A stretch of DNA of 64,000 nucleotides from CAWIJK01 sp963836375 (GTDB lineage: Bacteria > Actinomycetota > Acidimicrobiia > Acidimicrobiales > RAAP-2): the NCBI GenBank assembly GCA_963836375.1, contig CAWIJK010000001.1:744001-808000 (forward strand), in the 5' to 3' direction. The position numbers and the translations under genes were made by a program. Below, piece by piece: positions 46,446 through 55,844 of the stretch. Positions within the stretch are counted from its first letter, which is position 1, and every line of letters starts with the position of its first letter. Below the pieces are notes generated by a model, which saw only the letters and a program-made list of their open reading frames with translations, made no database searches and was not told where the DNA came from.

Positions 46446-46689
46446 GGCGCACGGTCGAGCCGAGCGATCATCGAACCATTCGTTCTCGAGGGAGCGATGA
46501 AGGGTCGGCGGTCAACCGGCCGGCGGTCAGGCGACCGCCGGCCCCTGAGGGTCCTGCATCCGCCGTCGGGGATCGCCCCCTCCTTGCCGTCGGTCATGGG
46601 ATCGCCGCGACACAACCCGGCGGGAGTTGCCATAAAATATCCAGGTCGGCGCCCTGCCGACCGAGATCCACCAGGCCGCGAAGAGGGCA
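46446..46689. other. intergenic region with AT-rich box
   Basis: Between the hairpin and the 46690 start. TAAAAT at 46633-46638 is a good -10 hexamer in a GC-rich background, but the matching -35 is unclear. ggcggtcaggcgaccgccggcc around 46523 can fold. No gene recognised. Confidence 0.35.
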
Positions 46690-48066
46690 ATGAGCGACAC
46701 GTTGGAGACCACCGAACGCCCTGAACCCGAGACGGAGTCTCCGCCCGATCCGTCCCGATCGGAGCGACGATTGTCGACTCGTGCTCGGACGCTGCTCGGC
46801 CTTGCGCTGGCCGGTGTGCTGATCCTCCAAGCCGTGGTGATCGGCCTGGCCGTGAGCTCGCCGACCGACCGCGCGTCGGGCTCAGCGGGATCGGCCGGTG
46901 CGAACGCGCCAGCCGCGTCGCAGATCCACGGGCACGGCTCGACGACCGGGTCCGGGTCCCGACTCACCCGGTCGAGTGTCTCTGGTGGCCGAGGCGGTTC
47001 GCCTGGATCGGCCCACTCGGGGTCCCCCGGATCGAACGCGTCGGGGTCCCCCGGATCGAACCCCTCGGGGTCCTCCGGATCGAACCCGTCAGGCTCCACG
47101 ACGTCGCGTCAGTCCGGCTACCTCTACTCGGACCCTGGGATGGCGGTCTTCGTGCAGTGGCCCAACGCCGGGGCCACGTTCAACGGACAGATCCTGACCG
47201 CCTATATCAACCCGGCGAATCCGACCAGCACCCAGACGAACGTGGAGGCTTTCAAGGGGGTGCGCAACGGTGGGAACGTCACGCTGACTCTCAGCCTCCC
47301 GATCTACGGGGTCAAGACCTTGACTGGGACCGTCGCCAACTCGGTCCTCCTCCTCACGGTCCCCAACACCAGCGGTGCGCTCAGCCAGAAGAGGCTCCTC
47401 TCGGCGCCGATCACCAGTTACGTCACCCAGCTGAATCAGCTGACCGCGACCGCGGCGGCGGCCGGCTCCAGCGCGCAGAACGCGCAGAACGCGCAGGCCT
47501 TGCAGCAGGAGCAGCAGGCGGTGACGAGCGACGTTGCCACCGTCGAGGGCGACCTGTCCGGACTGAACCAAGACGCCAACTTCACGACCGACCTCGCGGG
47601 GGTGGCGAGTGCGTTGAAGACCACCCAGACCGACCTCGCCACCGCGCAGAGCGATGCCCAGAGCAGCGGGCAGGAGTGCCCGAATACCTCCCCCGTCTCG
47701 AGTGACGTGTCCAGCGTGATCGCCGACGCCACCCAGGTGGGCCAGTCGGCGGCCTCGGTCGAATCCGACGTCCAGGGTGCCCGCAGCGATATCTCGGGGC
47801 TCCAGAGCGACTTTGCGACGCTCCAGAGCGACGAGCAGACCGCCAACGACGTTCCGGCGGGGGCACCGTCGAGCACGACGGTCAACGCCGCCATCGCCGC
47901 AGGGCAATCGGCGATCAGCAGCGCAATCTCGACCACCAACCCAGAGATCCAGCAGGCGCTCGCCTACGCCACGTCGGCCATCTCGCTCTTCAACCAGGCG
48001 AACCAGGCCGGCAACTGCCACCTGGCAGCCCCCGGACTCCCGCAGGGCCTCAGCCCGATCTCCTGA
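46690..48066 (+). CDS. membrane-anchored protein with Gly/Ser linker and coiled coil, unknown
   Basis: 458 residues from ATG 46690. A polar acidic N-terminus of about 30 residues precedes one membrane segment (LLGLALAGVLILQAVVIGLAV). The outside part begins with a Gly/Ser/Asn/Pro linker made partly of three 24-bp repeats. A small beta domain follows (GYLYSDPGMAVFVQWPN..., about 140-240), then a long Ala/Gln/Ser/Asp-rich coiled coil (about 245-440) with SDV heptads. A single pair of Cys frames the later part. The topology is type II (N-in). No family recognised. It lies among exported proteins and could tether something at the surface. Confidence 0.7.
   Translation: MSDTLETTERPEPETESPPDPSRSERRLSTRARTLLGLALAGVLILQAVVIGLAVSSPTDRASGSAGSAGANAPAASQIHGHGSTTGSGSRLTRSSVSGGRGGSPGSAHSGSPGSNASGSPGSNPSGSSGSNPSGSTTSRQSGYLYSDPGMAVFVQWPNAGATFNGQILTAYINPANPTSTQTNVEAFKGVRNGGNVTLTLSLPIYGVKTLTGTVANSVLLLTVPNTSGALSQKRLLSAPITSYVTQLNQLTATAAAAGSSAQNAQNAQALQQEQQAVTSDVATVEGDLSGLNQDANFTTDLAGVASALKTTQTDLATAQSDAQSSGQECPNTSPVSSDVSSVIADATQVGQSAASVESDVQGARSDISGLQSDFATLQSDEQTANDVPAGAPSSTTVNAAIAAGQSAISSAISTTNPEIQQALAYATSAISLFNQANQAGNCHLAAPGLPQGLSPIS
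47017..47088 (+). repeat. three 24-bp tandem repeats in the linker
   Basis: tcggggtcccccggatcgaa plus four variable bases occurs at 47017-47040, 47041-47064 and 47065-47088 (the last with cctccgg), with a partial fourth copy after. It encodes SGSPGSN-type units. Confidence 0.9.
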
Positions 48067-48194
48067 GGATTCCCCACCCGGGCCGGGACTGTCGGAGCCC
48101 TCGGGCTCTGGCGCCTTGAGGACCCGGATCCCCTGACGGTCGCGCCACGCTCGTCGCCGAAACTGGCCTCTTCTCGACCGGGGGAGGACGCCGA

Positions 48195-48689
48195 CTACGT
48201 CGCTTGGATGCTGAGCGTCAGGTCGGCGGGTGTGCGGACGATCTTGACCGTCTTGTCGCCCGACGTGGTTTTGGCGAACGAGGAGGGGGCCTGCGATGCG
48301 AACTCGTCGCTCAGATGCTGCGTCGCCCAGGCCGAGGCCTCAGGAACAAAATGGTCGATCGCCGACTGGGCGACCGCGGTGGCCTCCTGGGGGGTGCTGC
48401 TCAGCGGCCCGTTCAGTCGGCAGGTGATGAGGATCTCGGAGACCTCCGGGGCGCCGTTGATCAGCATCGGACAGTACTGGCCTTGTGCGTTGCCGGCGGC
48501 GAAGCCGACTTTGCCTCCGGTCAGGCGGCCCACGGTCCAGTGCCCACCACCTTGACTCTCGAAATAGGTCTCGACCGCGCCCACCTTCACCCCGAGCGTC
48601 GGGGGGGGCGGGGACGGCGGGAGTGCCTGGGTGCTGCACGCCCCCAGGAGGAGCGCGAGCGAAGCTGTGGCGAGCACACGACGGCGCAT
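48195..48689 (-). CDS. lipoprotein of unknown function
   Basis: 164 residues from ATG 48687-48689. The N-terminus MRRRVLATASLALLLGACST is a type II signal with lipobox LGAC; the Cys at 18 should be lipidated. The mature part has a short Pro-rich spacer, a beta-rich section with two Cys (QYCPMLI, ITCRL) and an amphipathic C-terminal half. No known domain. A leaderless-type promoter lies directly upstream. It is convergent with the coiled-coil gene at 46690. Confidence 0.8.
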   Translation of the reverse strand: MRRRVLATASLALLLGACSTQALPPSPPPPTLGVKVGAVETYFESQGGGHWTVGRLTGGKVGFAAGNAQGQYCPMLINGAPEVSEILITCRLNGPLSSTPQEATAVAQSAIDHFVPEASAWATQHLSDEFASQAPSSFAKTTSGDKTVKIVRTPADLTLSIQAT

Positions 48690-48697
48690 GGCGGCAG

Positions 48698-48703
48698 ATC
48701 ATA
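48698..48703 (-). promoter_or_regulatory. -10 box TATGAT for a leaderless message
   Basis: On the minus strand TATGAT ends eight bases before the A of the lipoprotein ATG. The hexamer 17 bases further upstream is GACGTC. This spacing places the transcript start at or next to the start codon. Confidence 0.5.
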
Positions 48704-48824
48704 ACAATCGCAGCGCCACGGACGTCTCGCCCAAAACGCCCGGAGCGCCCGCTTCGGGCGGTTCGTGCGCATCGTCGCTTTAGGTGCGGGCCGGGACGGC
48801 GGCCCAAGCCGGTTGGGGACGGAC

Positions 48825-50750
48825 TCAGGGCGGGCAGGTGAACCGGAGCGTCCCCGAACGGGTGAGCGTCGGCTCGGCGTGACAGCCATCCTCCACCCGC
48901 TCGAGGTTCCGCCGCACCTGGCGCTGGGTGGGATCGAGGGCCAGGGAGCGCCTGAACCAGTACTCCGCCCTTGCCTGCTGGCGGTCGAGGGCGGCCAACG
49001 TGCCGAGGATGTTGAGAGCGGTCGTGTTCCAGGGCTCCTCTTCGACGGCCTTGTGCGCGTTCTGGGCGGCCGCGGCGTCTTGACCCAACTCCAGTTGGTA
49101 CTCGGCCAGGGTGCCGATATCGGGCCCGTTCGTCGGATCCCTGTCCACGGCGGTCTGGCCCCAGTTGGCGGCCAGGGCGAGCGACCCGGGGACGGCGGCG
49201 GCGGCCAACGAGGCGTAGAGATTGGCGTTGACCGTGGCCGGATCGGGCCAGGCGAAGAGGAGCGAGCTGGCCCGCTTCTCACTGCTGAGGGCGGCGTTGA
49301 CCGAGGTCAGGCTGACTGAGGATGAGGTGTCGTTGAATCCCCCCTGGTAGGCGAAGTCCCCCACCAACAGCACCACGGCGAGCCCGGCCGCCAGCACGGC
49401 CAGGACGACGCTGGCCGGTCGGACCCATCCCAGCCCGCCGGCTCCGGCCCGTCCCGACTCCCCCCGTCGTATCGGGGCCTCGGCCGCCGGCTGGGCGGCC
49501 TGGCGGGCCGAGAGGCCGGCTGCGCCCAGGGCCAGCAGGGCCAGAGGGGTGACGACGAGGTCGAGGGGCTCGGCCAGTTCGATCACCAAGAGGACGAGGG
49601 CGCACCCGAGGAGGGGCCCCCGCCGGTGCCGAGCGGCCAGGACCAGCCAGGCCACCAGCACGCCGGCCCCGATGACACCGATCGTCGTGGCGTACTCGAT
49701 CACGAAATTGTGGGCGTCGAGGAAGGTGAACGGGTAGTTGACCCCCTGGCTCTTGGCGAACGAGGTCGAGACCAGCGGTGAGGTGGCCGCCCGGAACTGG
49801 TCCGGCCCGTACCCGACCAACGGGCGGTGCACGATCGCCCGGAGGGCCAGCCACCAGTACTCGAGCCGTTGGCCGAAGGTGGCGCTCACGTTCGAGCTGG
49901 CCGTCCGGTTCACCACCCCCACCCCGCCGCGGACCCGGGCCAGCAGCGATCCCACCAGCAGGGATCCGACGACCAGCCCGGCCAGGGCCTCGGATCGCCG
50001 CCAGGACCCCGGGCCGTCCTCGCCGGCCCGGGCGCGCCAGGCCCGCCAGAGGGCGTAGGCCACCACCACCACGGCGAGGAGGGCCGAGAGCCGTTCGCCC
50101 GACATCCCGAGGGCGGCCCCGATCACCACCAGGGCCCACCACCAGCGCCTGGGCTCGGCCAAGAAGCGCGGCACCACCAGGGCCACCGATCCCGCCAGGA
50201 GGGCGCTCAGGAACACCGGGTTGCCCAGCAGGCCGTCGGGGAGGCCCTGGTAGTCGGGGAGGCCGAGGGCGCCCAGCCCGACCAGCTGCTGGAGGACGGC
50301 GACGGCCGCGTTGACCAGGGCTCCCCCGATGATGGCCAGCTCCAACCACCGCCGGTCGGTGTCCGAGAATCCGGTTCCGAGGGCCCAGCACCCGGCCAGG
50401 GCGACCATGAAGAGCCACCCGGCCAGATGGATGTAGAGGCCGAAGAAGGCCAGGAGCGGCTCGGCGGCGAAGGCGGCGGACACGGCGCCGATGACGATGA
50501 AGGCCACGGCCAGGCGGGCCGCCCACTTCTCGTCAGGGTCACGCGACACCCCCCATCCCCCGATCGCCCGTGCCGCCAGGAACGGCAGGCCAGCGGCCCC
50601 GAGGACGAGCAGCACCGCGTTCTCGGTCGGGAAGCTCGAGGAGGTGACCTTGGGCAGGTAGGCGATGCAGAGGAGGAAGACCCCGACCGCCACCGCCCGA
50701 GCCCCCCGCTCGTCGAACTCGAGCGACAGCCCCGGTCGCGGGGCTGGCAC
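48825..50750 (-). CDS. O-antigen ligase/Wzy polymerase-like membrane protein with C-terminal TPRs
   Basis: 641 residues from GTG 50748-50750; translation may instead begin at GTG 51042 in another frame (see 50751-51042). About 12-13 membrane segments. The conserved large outer loop has RPLVGYGPDQF near residue 307, followed by LDAHNFVIEYATTIGVIGA, the Wzy_C pattern of O-antigen ligases and polymerases. The last 110 residues are soluble with TPR-like helices (LELGQDAAAAQNAHKAVEEE...ALDPTQRQVRRNLERV). The family polymerises or transfers lipid-linked glycans outside the membrane, so it could be the polymerase for the surface glycan. It is the next minus-strand gene after the FG-GAP protein at 51076. 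Confidence 0.82.
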   Translation of the reverse strand: MPAPRPGLSLEFDERGARAVAVGVFLLCIAYLPKVTSSSFPTENAVLLVLGAAGLPFLAARAIGGWGVSRDPDEKWAARLAVAFIVIGAVSAAFAAEPLLAFFGLYIHLAGWLFMVALAGCWALGTGFSDTDRRWLELAIIGGALVNAAVAVLQQLVGLGALGLPDYQGLPDGLLGNPVFLSALLAGSVALVVPRFLAEPRRWWWALVVIGAALGMSGERLSALLAVVVVAYALWRAWRARAGEDGPGSWRRSEALAGLVVGSLLVGSLLARVRGGVGVVNRTASSNVSATFGQRLEYWWLALRAIVHRPLVGYGPDQFRAATSPLVSTSFAKSQGVNYPFTFLDAHNFVIEYATTIGVIGAGVLVAWLVLAARHRRGPLLGCALVLLVIELAEPLDLVVTPLALLALGAAGLSARQAAQPAAEAPIRRGESGRAGAGGLGWVRPASVVLAVLAAGLAVVLLVGDFAYQGGFNDTSSSVSLTSVNAALSSEKRASSLLFAWPDPATVNANLYASLAAAAVPGSLALAANWGQTAVDRDPTNGPDIGTLAEYQLELGQDAAAAQNAHKAVEEEPWNTTALNILGTLAALDRQQARAEYWFRRSLALDPTQRQVRRNLERVEDGCHAEPTLTRSGTLRFTCPP

Positions 50751-51042
50751 CGAAAGTCGTGGGCGAGCCTTCTCGGGGCGCCGGGTCCGACCCGGAGCGG
50801 CGGTGGCGCTCGTCGAGCGCTGGGCGGCCGAGCGCTGGGCGGCTGATCGCTGGGCGGCTGAGCCTTGGGCGCCGGATCGCTGGGCGCCGGAGCGCTGGGT
50901 CCCTCCCGGACTTTTTGGCCGGTGCCGCCCCCTTTGACCCGGCGCGGCCGGCCGGCTTGGACCCGGGTCGGGTCGGGACCTGCGCCTTCTTCGAGCTCTT
51001 CCCCGCGCCGGGCTTCGGACCCGGGTCAGATGGCTTGCCCAC
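50751..51042 (-). other. possible frameshifted N-terminal extension of the ligase-like gene
   Basis: A GTG at 51040-51042 with AGGGAAGGG seven bases upstream opens a frame starting MGKPSDPGPKPGAGKSSKKA, then runs of five-residue RPALx units. Its codons have high GC at third positions until about 50770, where the high-GC3 pattern switches to the frame of the 641-residue protein. No other gene begins here. A one-base slip near 50760-50775 would give a single protein with a basic cytoplasmic tail of about 95 residues. Confidence 0.5.
50818..50892. repeat. five 15-bp tandem repeats
   Basis: Units cgctgggcggccgag, cgctgggcggctgat, cgctgggcggctgag, ccttgggcgccggat and cgctgggcgccggag follow each other without gaps, with a partial sixth. 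On the minus strand in the 51042 frame they encode RPA[IL]x repeats. Confidence 0.9.
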
Positions 51043-51075
51043 CCGCTGCCCTTCCCTGGTGTTCGATCAGCCCGA

Positions 51076-54000
51076 TCAGGCGGTTGGCACGGCGCCGACG
51101 ATGTTGTTCACCTTAACCCCGAGGGCGGGGAGCGAACCGATCTCGGTGGCGTCGCCGAAGGCGAAGATCCCCCCGTCGGTGCCGATGAGCCAGTAGCCCC
51201 CGCCGTCAGGGGTGGGGACGATGGCCGTGATGTTCGAGACGTTGACCCCCAGGCCGGGGAGATCCCCGAAGGACTGGGCGTCGCCGAAGGGGAACACCGA
51301 GCCGTTCTGGCCGACCAGCCAGTAGCCACCCGAGTCGTGGGTGGCGGCGATGCCCACGATCGGAGTCGGGCTCTTGCCGCCCAGGCTGCCGACGAAGGGG
51401 GCGTCACCGAGCGCGTAGACCGCCCCGGTCGAGCTCACCAACCAGTAGCCCATGTCGTCGGCGGTGGGCACGATCCCCACGATGTTGGTCACGTGCACCC
51501 CGACACCGGGCAGGGAGTTCTCGAACGGGGCGTTGCCGAAGGCGAACACCCCGCCGTCCGAACCCACCACGAAGTAGCCGAGGTCGTCGGCGGTGGGCAC
51601 GATCCCCACGATGTTGGTCACGTGGACCTTGATGCCGGGCAGGGAGTTCTCGAAGGGGGCGTTGCCGAAGGCGAACACCCCGCCGTCCGAACCCACCAGG
51701 AAGTACCCGAGGTCGGTGCTGGTCGGCACGATCCCCACGATGTTGCTGACCTTCACCCCCAGGCCGGGCAGGGAGCCGAAGAACCCCTGGCCAGGGGTGC
51801 CGAAGACGAACACGCCGCCGTCCGAACCCACCAGGTCGTAGCCCGAGGCCGGAGCCGGCGGGGGGGGTGGCGAGCTCACGCTGAGGCCGGCGGTCGCCGC
51901 CGACGGGGTGAAGTTCGGGTCACCCGAGTACGTCCCGGTCACTGTGTCCGAGCCGACCGGCGCGTTCGAGGCGCTGCAGCCGGCCGAGCCGCCCGAGAGC
52001 CCGGCCGAGCACAGCGTGGTGCCGCCCACCGTGAAGGTCACCGTCCCCGTCGGGGTCCCCGAGACCGAGGTGACGGTGGCCGAGTAGGTCACGCTCTGGC
52101 CTGAGACACTGCTGGCCGGGTTCACCCCGACCGCTGTGGCGGTGGCGGCCTGGGACACGCTGAGCGGGGTGCTGGCGCCCGAGCCGGCGAAGTCGAGGTC
52201 ACCCGAGTAGGTGCCGGTCACCGTGTCGGAGCCGGTCGGGGCGTTCGAAGCGGTGCAGTTGCCGGTTCCCACGATCAACGTCGGCGTCGTGCACAGCGTG
52301 ACGCCACCGGCCGTGAAGGTGACCGTTCCCGTCGGTGTGCCATGACCCGCCGAGGTGACGGTTGCCGAGTAGGTCACGGCCGATCCGAACGACGTCGAGG
52401 TCGGTTGGACGCCGACTGCGGTGCTCGACGCGTACCCCACCGGCAGGGGGGTGCTCCCGATCGACGCCGCATACGAGGTGTCCCCCGAGTAGCGGGCGAA
52501 CACGACGCCGTTGGTGCCCAGTGGTGCGGTGCTGGCCGAGCAGTGCCCGGACCCCGATGCCAAGGTCGCGGTGCACAGGGTGGTGAGCCCCATGGTGAAG
52601 GTCACGGTGCCGGTCGGCGTGCCGGTCCCGGACTGGGGGGCCACGGAGGCCGAGTAGGTGACCGAAGCACCGGGCGACGACGACGTGGGACTGACCGACG
52701 GGTCGACGGTGGTGGCCGGATTGGTCGATTCCAACGAGAAGACCGTCACCGCACCGTTGCCGATCGGACCACCGCTGTCGTCTCCCACCGCGGCGGTCTG
52801 CCCATTCCCCGACAGGGCCACCGAGGTCCCGAAGGAGGTGGAGTTGGCCGGGGGGGCGAGGGCGGTGCCCGAGGACCATGTGCCGGCGCTGAAGTCGAAC
52901 ACGGTGGCGGTGCCGAACGGGAACTGACCGATCATCGGGTCCCCGACCAGCGCCTCGGTGCCGCTGGCCGACTCGGCGACCCAGCTGCCGAAGTGCGACG
53001 CGCTGGCCGGCGGGGTCAGTGCCGTCGGACCCGACCACGACGAGCCGTTGGCGCTGTAGACGCTGGCGGCGCCGGTTCCCGAGGCCCCACCCGCCGGGTC
53101 ACCGACCACGGCCACGTCTCCGGTCTCTGAGAGCGCGAGCGAGGTGCCGAACTCGGCGGACTCGTGGGACGGGGGAGTCAGCGTCGTGCCGTTGGACCAC
53201 GTCCCGTTGCTCGAGCTGTAGGAGGTGACCGTCCCGGGCCCGAGGGTGGACGGGTAGGGCACGTCGCTGACCAGGGCGGTGCTCGCGTCGGCCGAGAGGG
53301 CGACGGCGGTACCGAAGGCAAACGTCGTCTCCGGAGCCGCCAGCTGTGTGCCGGCCGACCACGAGGACCCGTCGAAGGTGAACACGGTGGCCGCACCGGT
53401 GCCGTTGCTGCCCCCTTGCGGATCACCGACCAGTGCCGTCGTCCCGTCCGCCGAGAGGGCCACCGAGTTTCCGAAATCGGTGGCGGTGTCCGGTGGGGGC
53501 AGTGGCGTCCCGGCGGACCACGACGTCCCGTTGAAGGTGTAGATGGTGGCGGTCCCCTCCGTGTCGGTCGACGAGTTGAAGTTGTCGGGGTCACCGACCA
53601 GGGCCACCCGCCCGTTGGCCGACAGCGCCACCGAGGTGCCGAACGACACAGCGCCGGAGGGCGGGGTGAGCGCCGTGCCGGCGCTCAGGGAGGAGCCGTT
53701 GTAGGTGAATACCGACGCCGCCCCGTCGGCGACCCACGGGTCGCCCTCGATCACCGTCGACCCGTCCGACGACAAGGCGAGCGAGGTGCCGAACGAGTTG
53801 GCGTTGGTCGCCCCGCCCGCCACCTGGGTGCCGAGGTTCCATGAGGTGCCATTGGAGGTGAAGGTCGTGACCGTGCCGGTGAGGTTGGGGTCCAGATCGG
53901 CACCGTTCGGGTCCCCGACGAGCGCGGTGGAGCCGTCGGGCGAGGTGGCGACCGAGGTCCCGAACGACACCGCCCCGATGGGCGCCGCCAGGGCGGACCC

Positions 54001-55656
54001 GCTGGACCAGGCGGTGCCGCCCCCGCTGTAGGCGGTGGCGGCGCCGGTCGCGCCGGCCACTCCGGTCTGGGGGTCCCCGACCAGGGCCGTCGTCCCGCTG
54101 GTGCCCCCCAGGGCCACCGAGGACCCGAAGACCTTGGCCCCGCTCGGGCGGGTCAACGACGTCGGGCTGCTCCACGCACCGCCGCTGAAGGTCTCGACGC
54201 TCGCCGCACCGTCCCCGGATGTCCCGCCGGTCGGGTCTCCGACCAGGGCCGTCGACCCGTCGGCCGAGAGGGCCACCGAGTATCCGAAGTCATTGAAGTT
54301 GGCCGGCGCGCCCAGTTTGTAGGCGGTGCCCCACGAGGTCCCGGCGAACGAGTAGGCCACCCCGCGACTCGACGTGTTATCGATGTTGGGGTCCCCGACG
54401 AGGGCCGTCGTCCCGTCCGCCGAGAGGGCCACCGAATACCCAAGGTAAGAGGGTTTGGCGCCGGTCGGGATGCTGAGCGAGAGGGCGCTGCCCCAGCCAC
54501 CCGAGTACTGGTAGATCGAGGCGGCGCCGTCTCCGATCGACCCCCCGCCGGGGTCCCCGACGAGGGCCGTGGCCGTGGTCGAGCTCGGCATCGAGATGGC
54601 GACCGATTGCCCGAAGTCGTTGGAGGTGCCCGGCGCGGTGAGGGTGGTGCCGCCGGACCAGTTCCCCCCGCTCAAGGTGTACGCGGTCACCTGGCCGTCC
54701 CCCGATGCCCCACCGTCGGGATCCCCAACGAGGGCGGTGGTCGTCGACCCGCTGGTGGCGACCGCCACCGAGGTCCCGAAGGACAAGGAGTCCGACGGTG
54801 GGGTGAGGGTGGTGCCGGTGGACCAGGTCCCTCCGCTCAAGGTGTACGCGGTCACCTGGCCGTCCCCCGATGCCCCACCGAATGGGTCCCCGACGAGGGC
54901 CGTGGCCGTCGTCGAGCTCGGCATCGAGATGGCCACCGATTGCCCGAAGGCGTTGGAGTAGGCCGGCGGCACCAGACCGGCCACCTGGATCCACGGGTCG
55001 ACCACCACCGGGTACTGGGCGCCCTGGTCGTCGAAGGCGATGCGGATGCTCCGGCCCGAGGTCTCGAGGTGTGCGGCGAGGTGGCGCCCGGTGGCGTCGG
55101 TGACCGTCAGGCCCGAGTAGGTCAGCTCGGCCCGCCCGCCGGGCCCGTAGAGCGAGACGCTGGTCGGTCCGGTGGCCACGGGGAACCACGAGCCGGTGGA
55201 ACTCATGGCGACCACCGCCCTCCCGCCGGATCCCGAGGGTCGACGGTCAACGTGGAAACCCTGTTCGAGACCGTGGTCGGTCCGCGAGTACCACACCGAG
55301 GCTGCGCCCCGCTCGAGGGTGGACGGCGCCGCGGTGGAGCCCCCCGACCGGCCGGCGGCGCCCGGGGCGGTCCGGCCGACCCCGTCGAGGCTGAGCGCCC
55401 AGTTGGGGGCGTGGCCGTGTCCGCTCGACACCGTAAGTCGCCCCGACGCGGTGACGGCGACGTCGAAACCGGGTCCGAGCGCGCCGCCCGGGATGCCGGG
55501 ACGGGCGACGACGTCGGCGCCGGCACCCCCCGATGGACCGACCAGCGCCCAGCAGCTGGCGGCCAGCACAAGGCCCAGGAGCACTCGTGGGGACCGGGTC
55601 ACGGCCAGAGGCCCCCTCACGATCGATCTCCCCTGTGCACCACGATCCTTCCGCAT
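51076..55656 (-). CDS. secreted FG-GAP / Ig-like / six-bladed-propeller protein
   Basis: 1526 residues from ATG 55654-55656 (MRKDRGAQGRSIVRG); the frame is open to 55734. The signal region is VLLGLVLAASCWALVGPSGG. An N-terminal domain of about 230 residues ends in QYPVVVDPWIQVAGL. Then come 14 repeats of about 55-60 residues with FGxSVALSADGxTALVGDP, related to FG-GAP propeller blades (14 would make two seven-bladed units). Three Ig-like domains follow (VTYSATVTSxxGTPTGTVTFT). Six repeats of GYxLVGSDGGVFAFG end the chain. The C-terminus has no anchor. Such proteins bind sugars or partners at the cell surface; the exact role is unknown. The ligase-like gene follows it on the same strand. Confidence 0.88.
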   Translation of the reverse strand: MRKDRGAQGRSIVRGPLAVTRSPRVLLGLVLAASCWALVGPSGGAGADVVARPGIPGGALGPGFDVAVTASGRLTVSSGHGHAPNWALSLDGVGRTAPGAAGRSGGSTAAPSTLERGAASVWYSRTDHGLEQGFHVDRRPSGSGGRAVVAMSSTGSWFPVATGPTSVSLYGPGGRAELTYSGLTVTDATGRHLAAHLETSGRSIRIAFDDQGAQYPVVVDPWIQVAGLVPPAYSNAFGQSVAISMPSSTTATALVGDPFGGASGDGQVTAYTLSGGTWSTGTTLTPPSDSLSFGTSVAVATSGSTTTALVGDPDGGASGDGQVTAYTLSGGNWSGGTTLTAPGTSNDFGQSVAISMPSSTTATALVGDPGGGSIGDGAASIYQYSGGWGSALSLSIPTGAKPSYLGYSVALSADGTTALVGDPNIDNTSSRGVAYSFAGTSWGTAYKLGAPANFNDFGYSVALSADGSTALVGDPTGGTSGDGAASVETFSGGAWSSPTSLTRPSGAKVFGSSVALGGTSGTTALVGDPQTGVAGATGAATAYSGGGTAWSSGSALAAPIGAVSFGTSVATSPDGSTALVGDPNGADLDPNLTGTVTTFTSNGTSWNLGTQVAGGATNANSFGTSLALSSDGSTVIEGDPWVADGAASVFTYNGSSLSAGTALTPPSGAVSFGTSVALSANGRVALVGDPDNFNSSTDTEGTATIYTFNGTSWSAGTPLPPPDTATDFGNSVALSADGTTALVGDPQGGSNGTGAATVFTFDGSSWSAGTQLAAPETTFAFGTAVALSADASTALVSDVPYPSTLGPGTVTSYSSSNGTWSNGTTLTPPSHESAEFGTSLALSETGDVAVVGDPAGGASGTGAASVYSANGSSWSGPTALTPPASASHFGSWVAESASGTEALVGDPMIGQFPFGTATVFDFSAGTWSSGTALAPPANSTSFGTSVALSGNGQTAAVGDDSGGPIGNGAVTVFSLESTNPATTVDPSVSPTSSSPGASVTYSASVAPQSGTGTPTGTVTFTMGLTTLCTATLASGSGHCSASTAPLGTNGVVFARYSGDTSYAASIGSTPLPVGYASSTAVGVQPTSTSFGSAVTYSATVTSAGHGTPTGTVTFTAGGVTLCTTPTLIVGTGNCTASNAPTGSDTVTGTYSGDLDFAGSGASTPLSVSQAATATAVGVNPASSVSGQSVTYSATVTSVSGTPTGTVTFTVGGTTLCSAGLSGGSAGCSASNAPVGSDTVTGTYSGDPNFTPSAATAGLSVSSPPPPPAPASGYDLVGSDGGVFVFGTPGQGFFGSLPGLGVKVSNIVGIVPTSTDLGYFLVGSDGGVFAFGNAPFENSLPGIKVHVTNIVGIVPTADDLGYFVVGSDGGVFAFGNAPFENSLPGVGVHVTNIVGIVPTADDMGYWLVSSTGAVYALGDAPFVGSLGGKSPTPIVGIAATHDSGGYWLVGQNGSVFPFGDAQSFGDLPGLGVNVSNITAIVPTPDGGGYWLIGTDGGIFAFGDATEIGSLPALGVKVNNIVGAVPTA

Positions 55657-55844
55657 CACTCGATCGGCGACCGGCACCGGCACCCCGCTGAGCGGGTGGG
55701 CACGTCGGTCGAACGGGCTTGACGGAGCCCGCACCGCCCCCTTGTTGACCTGGGCAGCCTACTTGTGCGCGACCGGGGTCGCCAGGGCGCGAGGGGTCGG
55801 GAGGACCAGCTCGGGCCGGCTGAGGCCGGACCGCCCCGCCCTCG

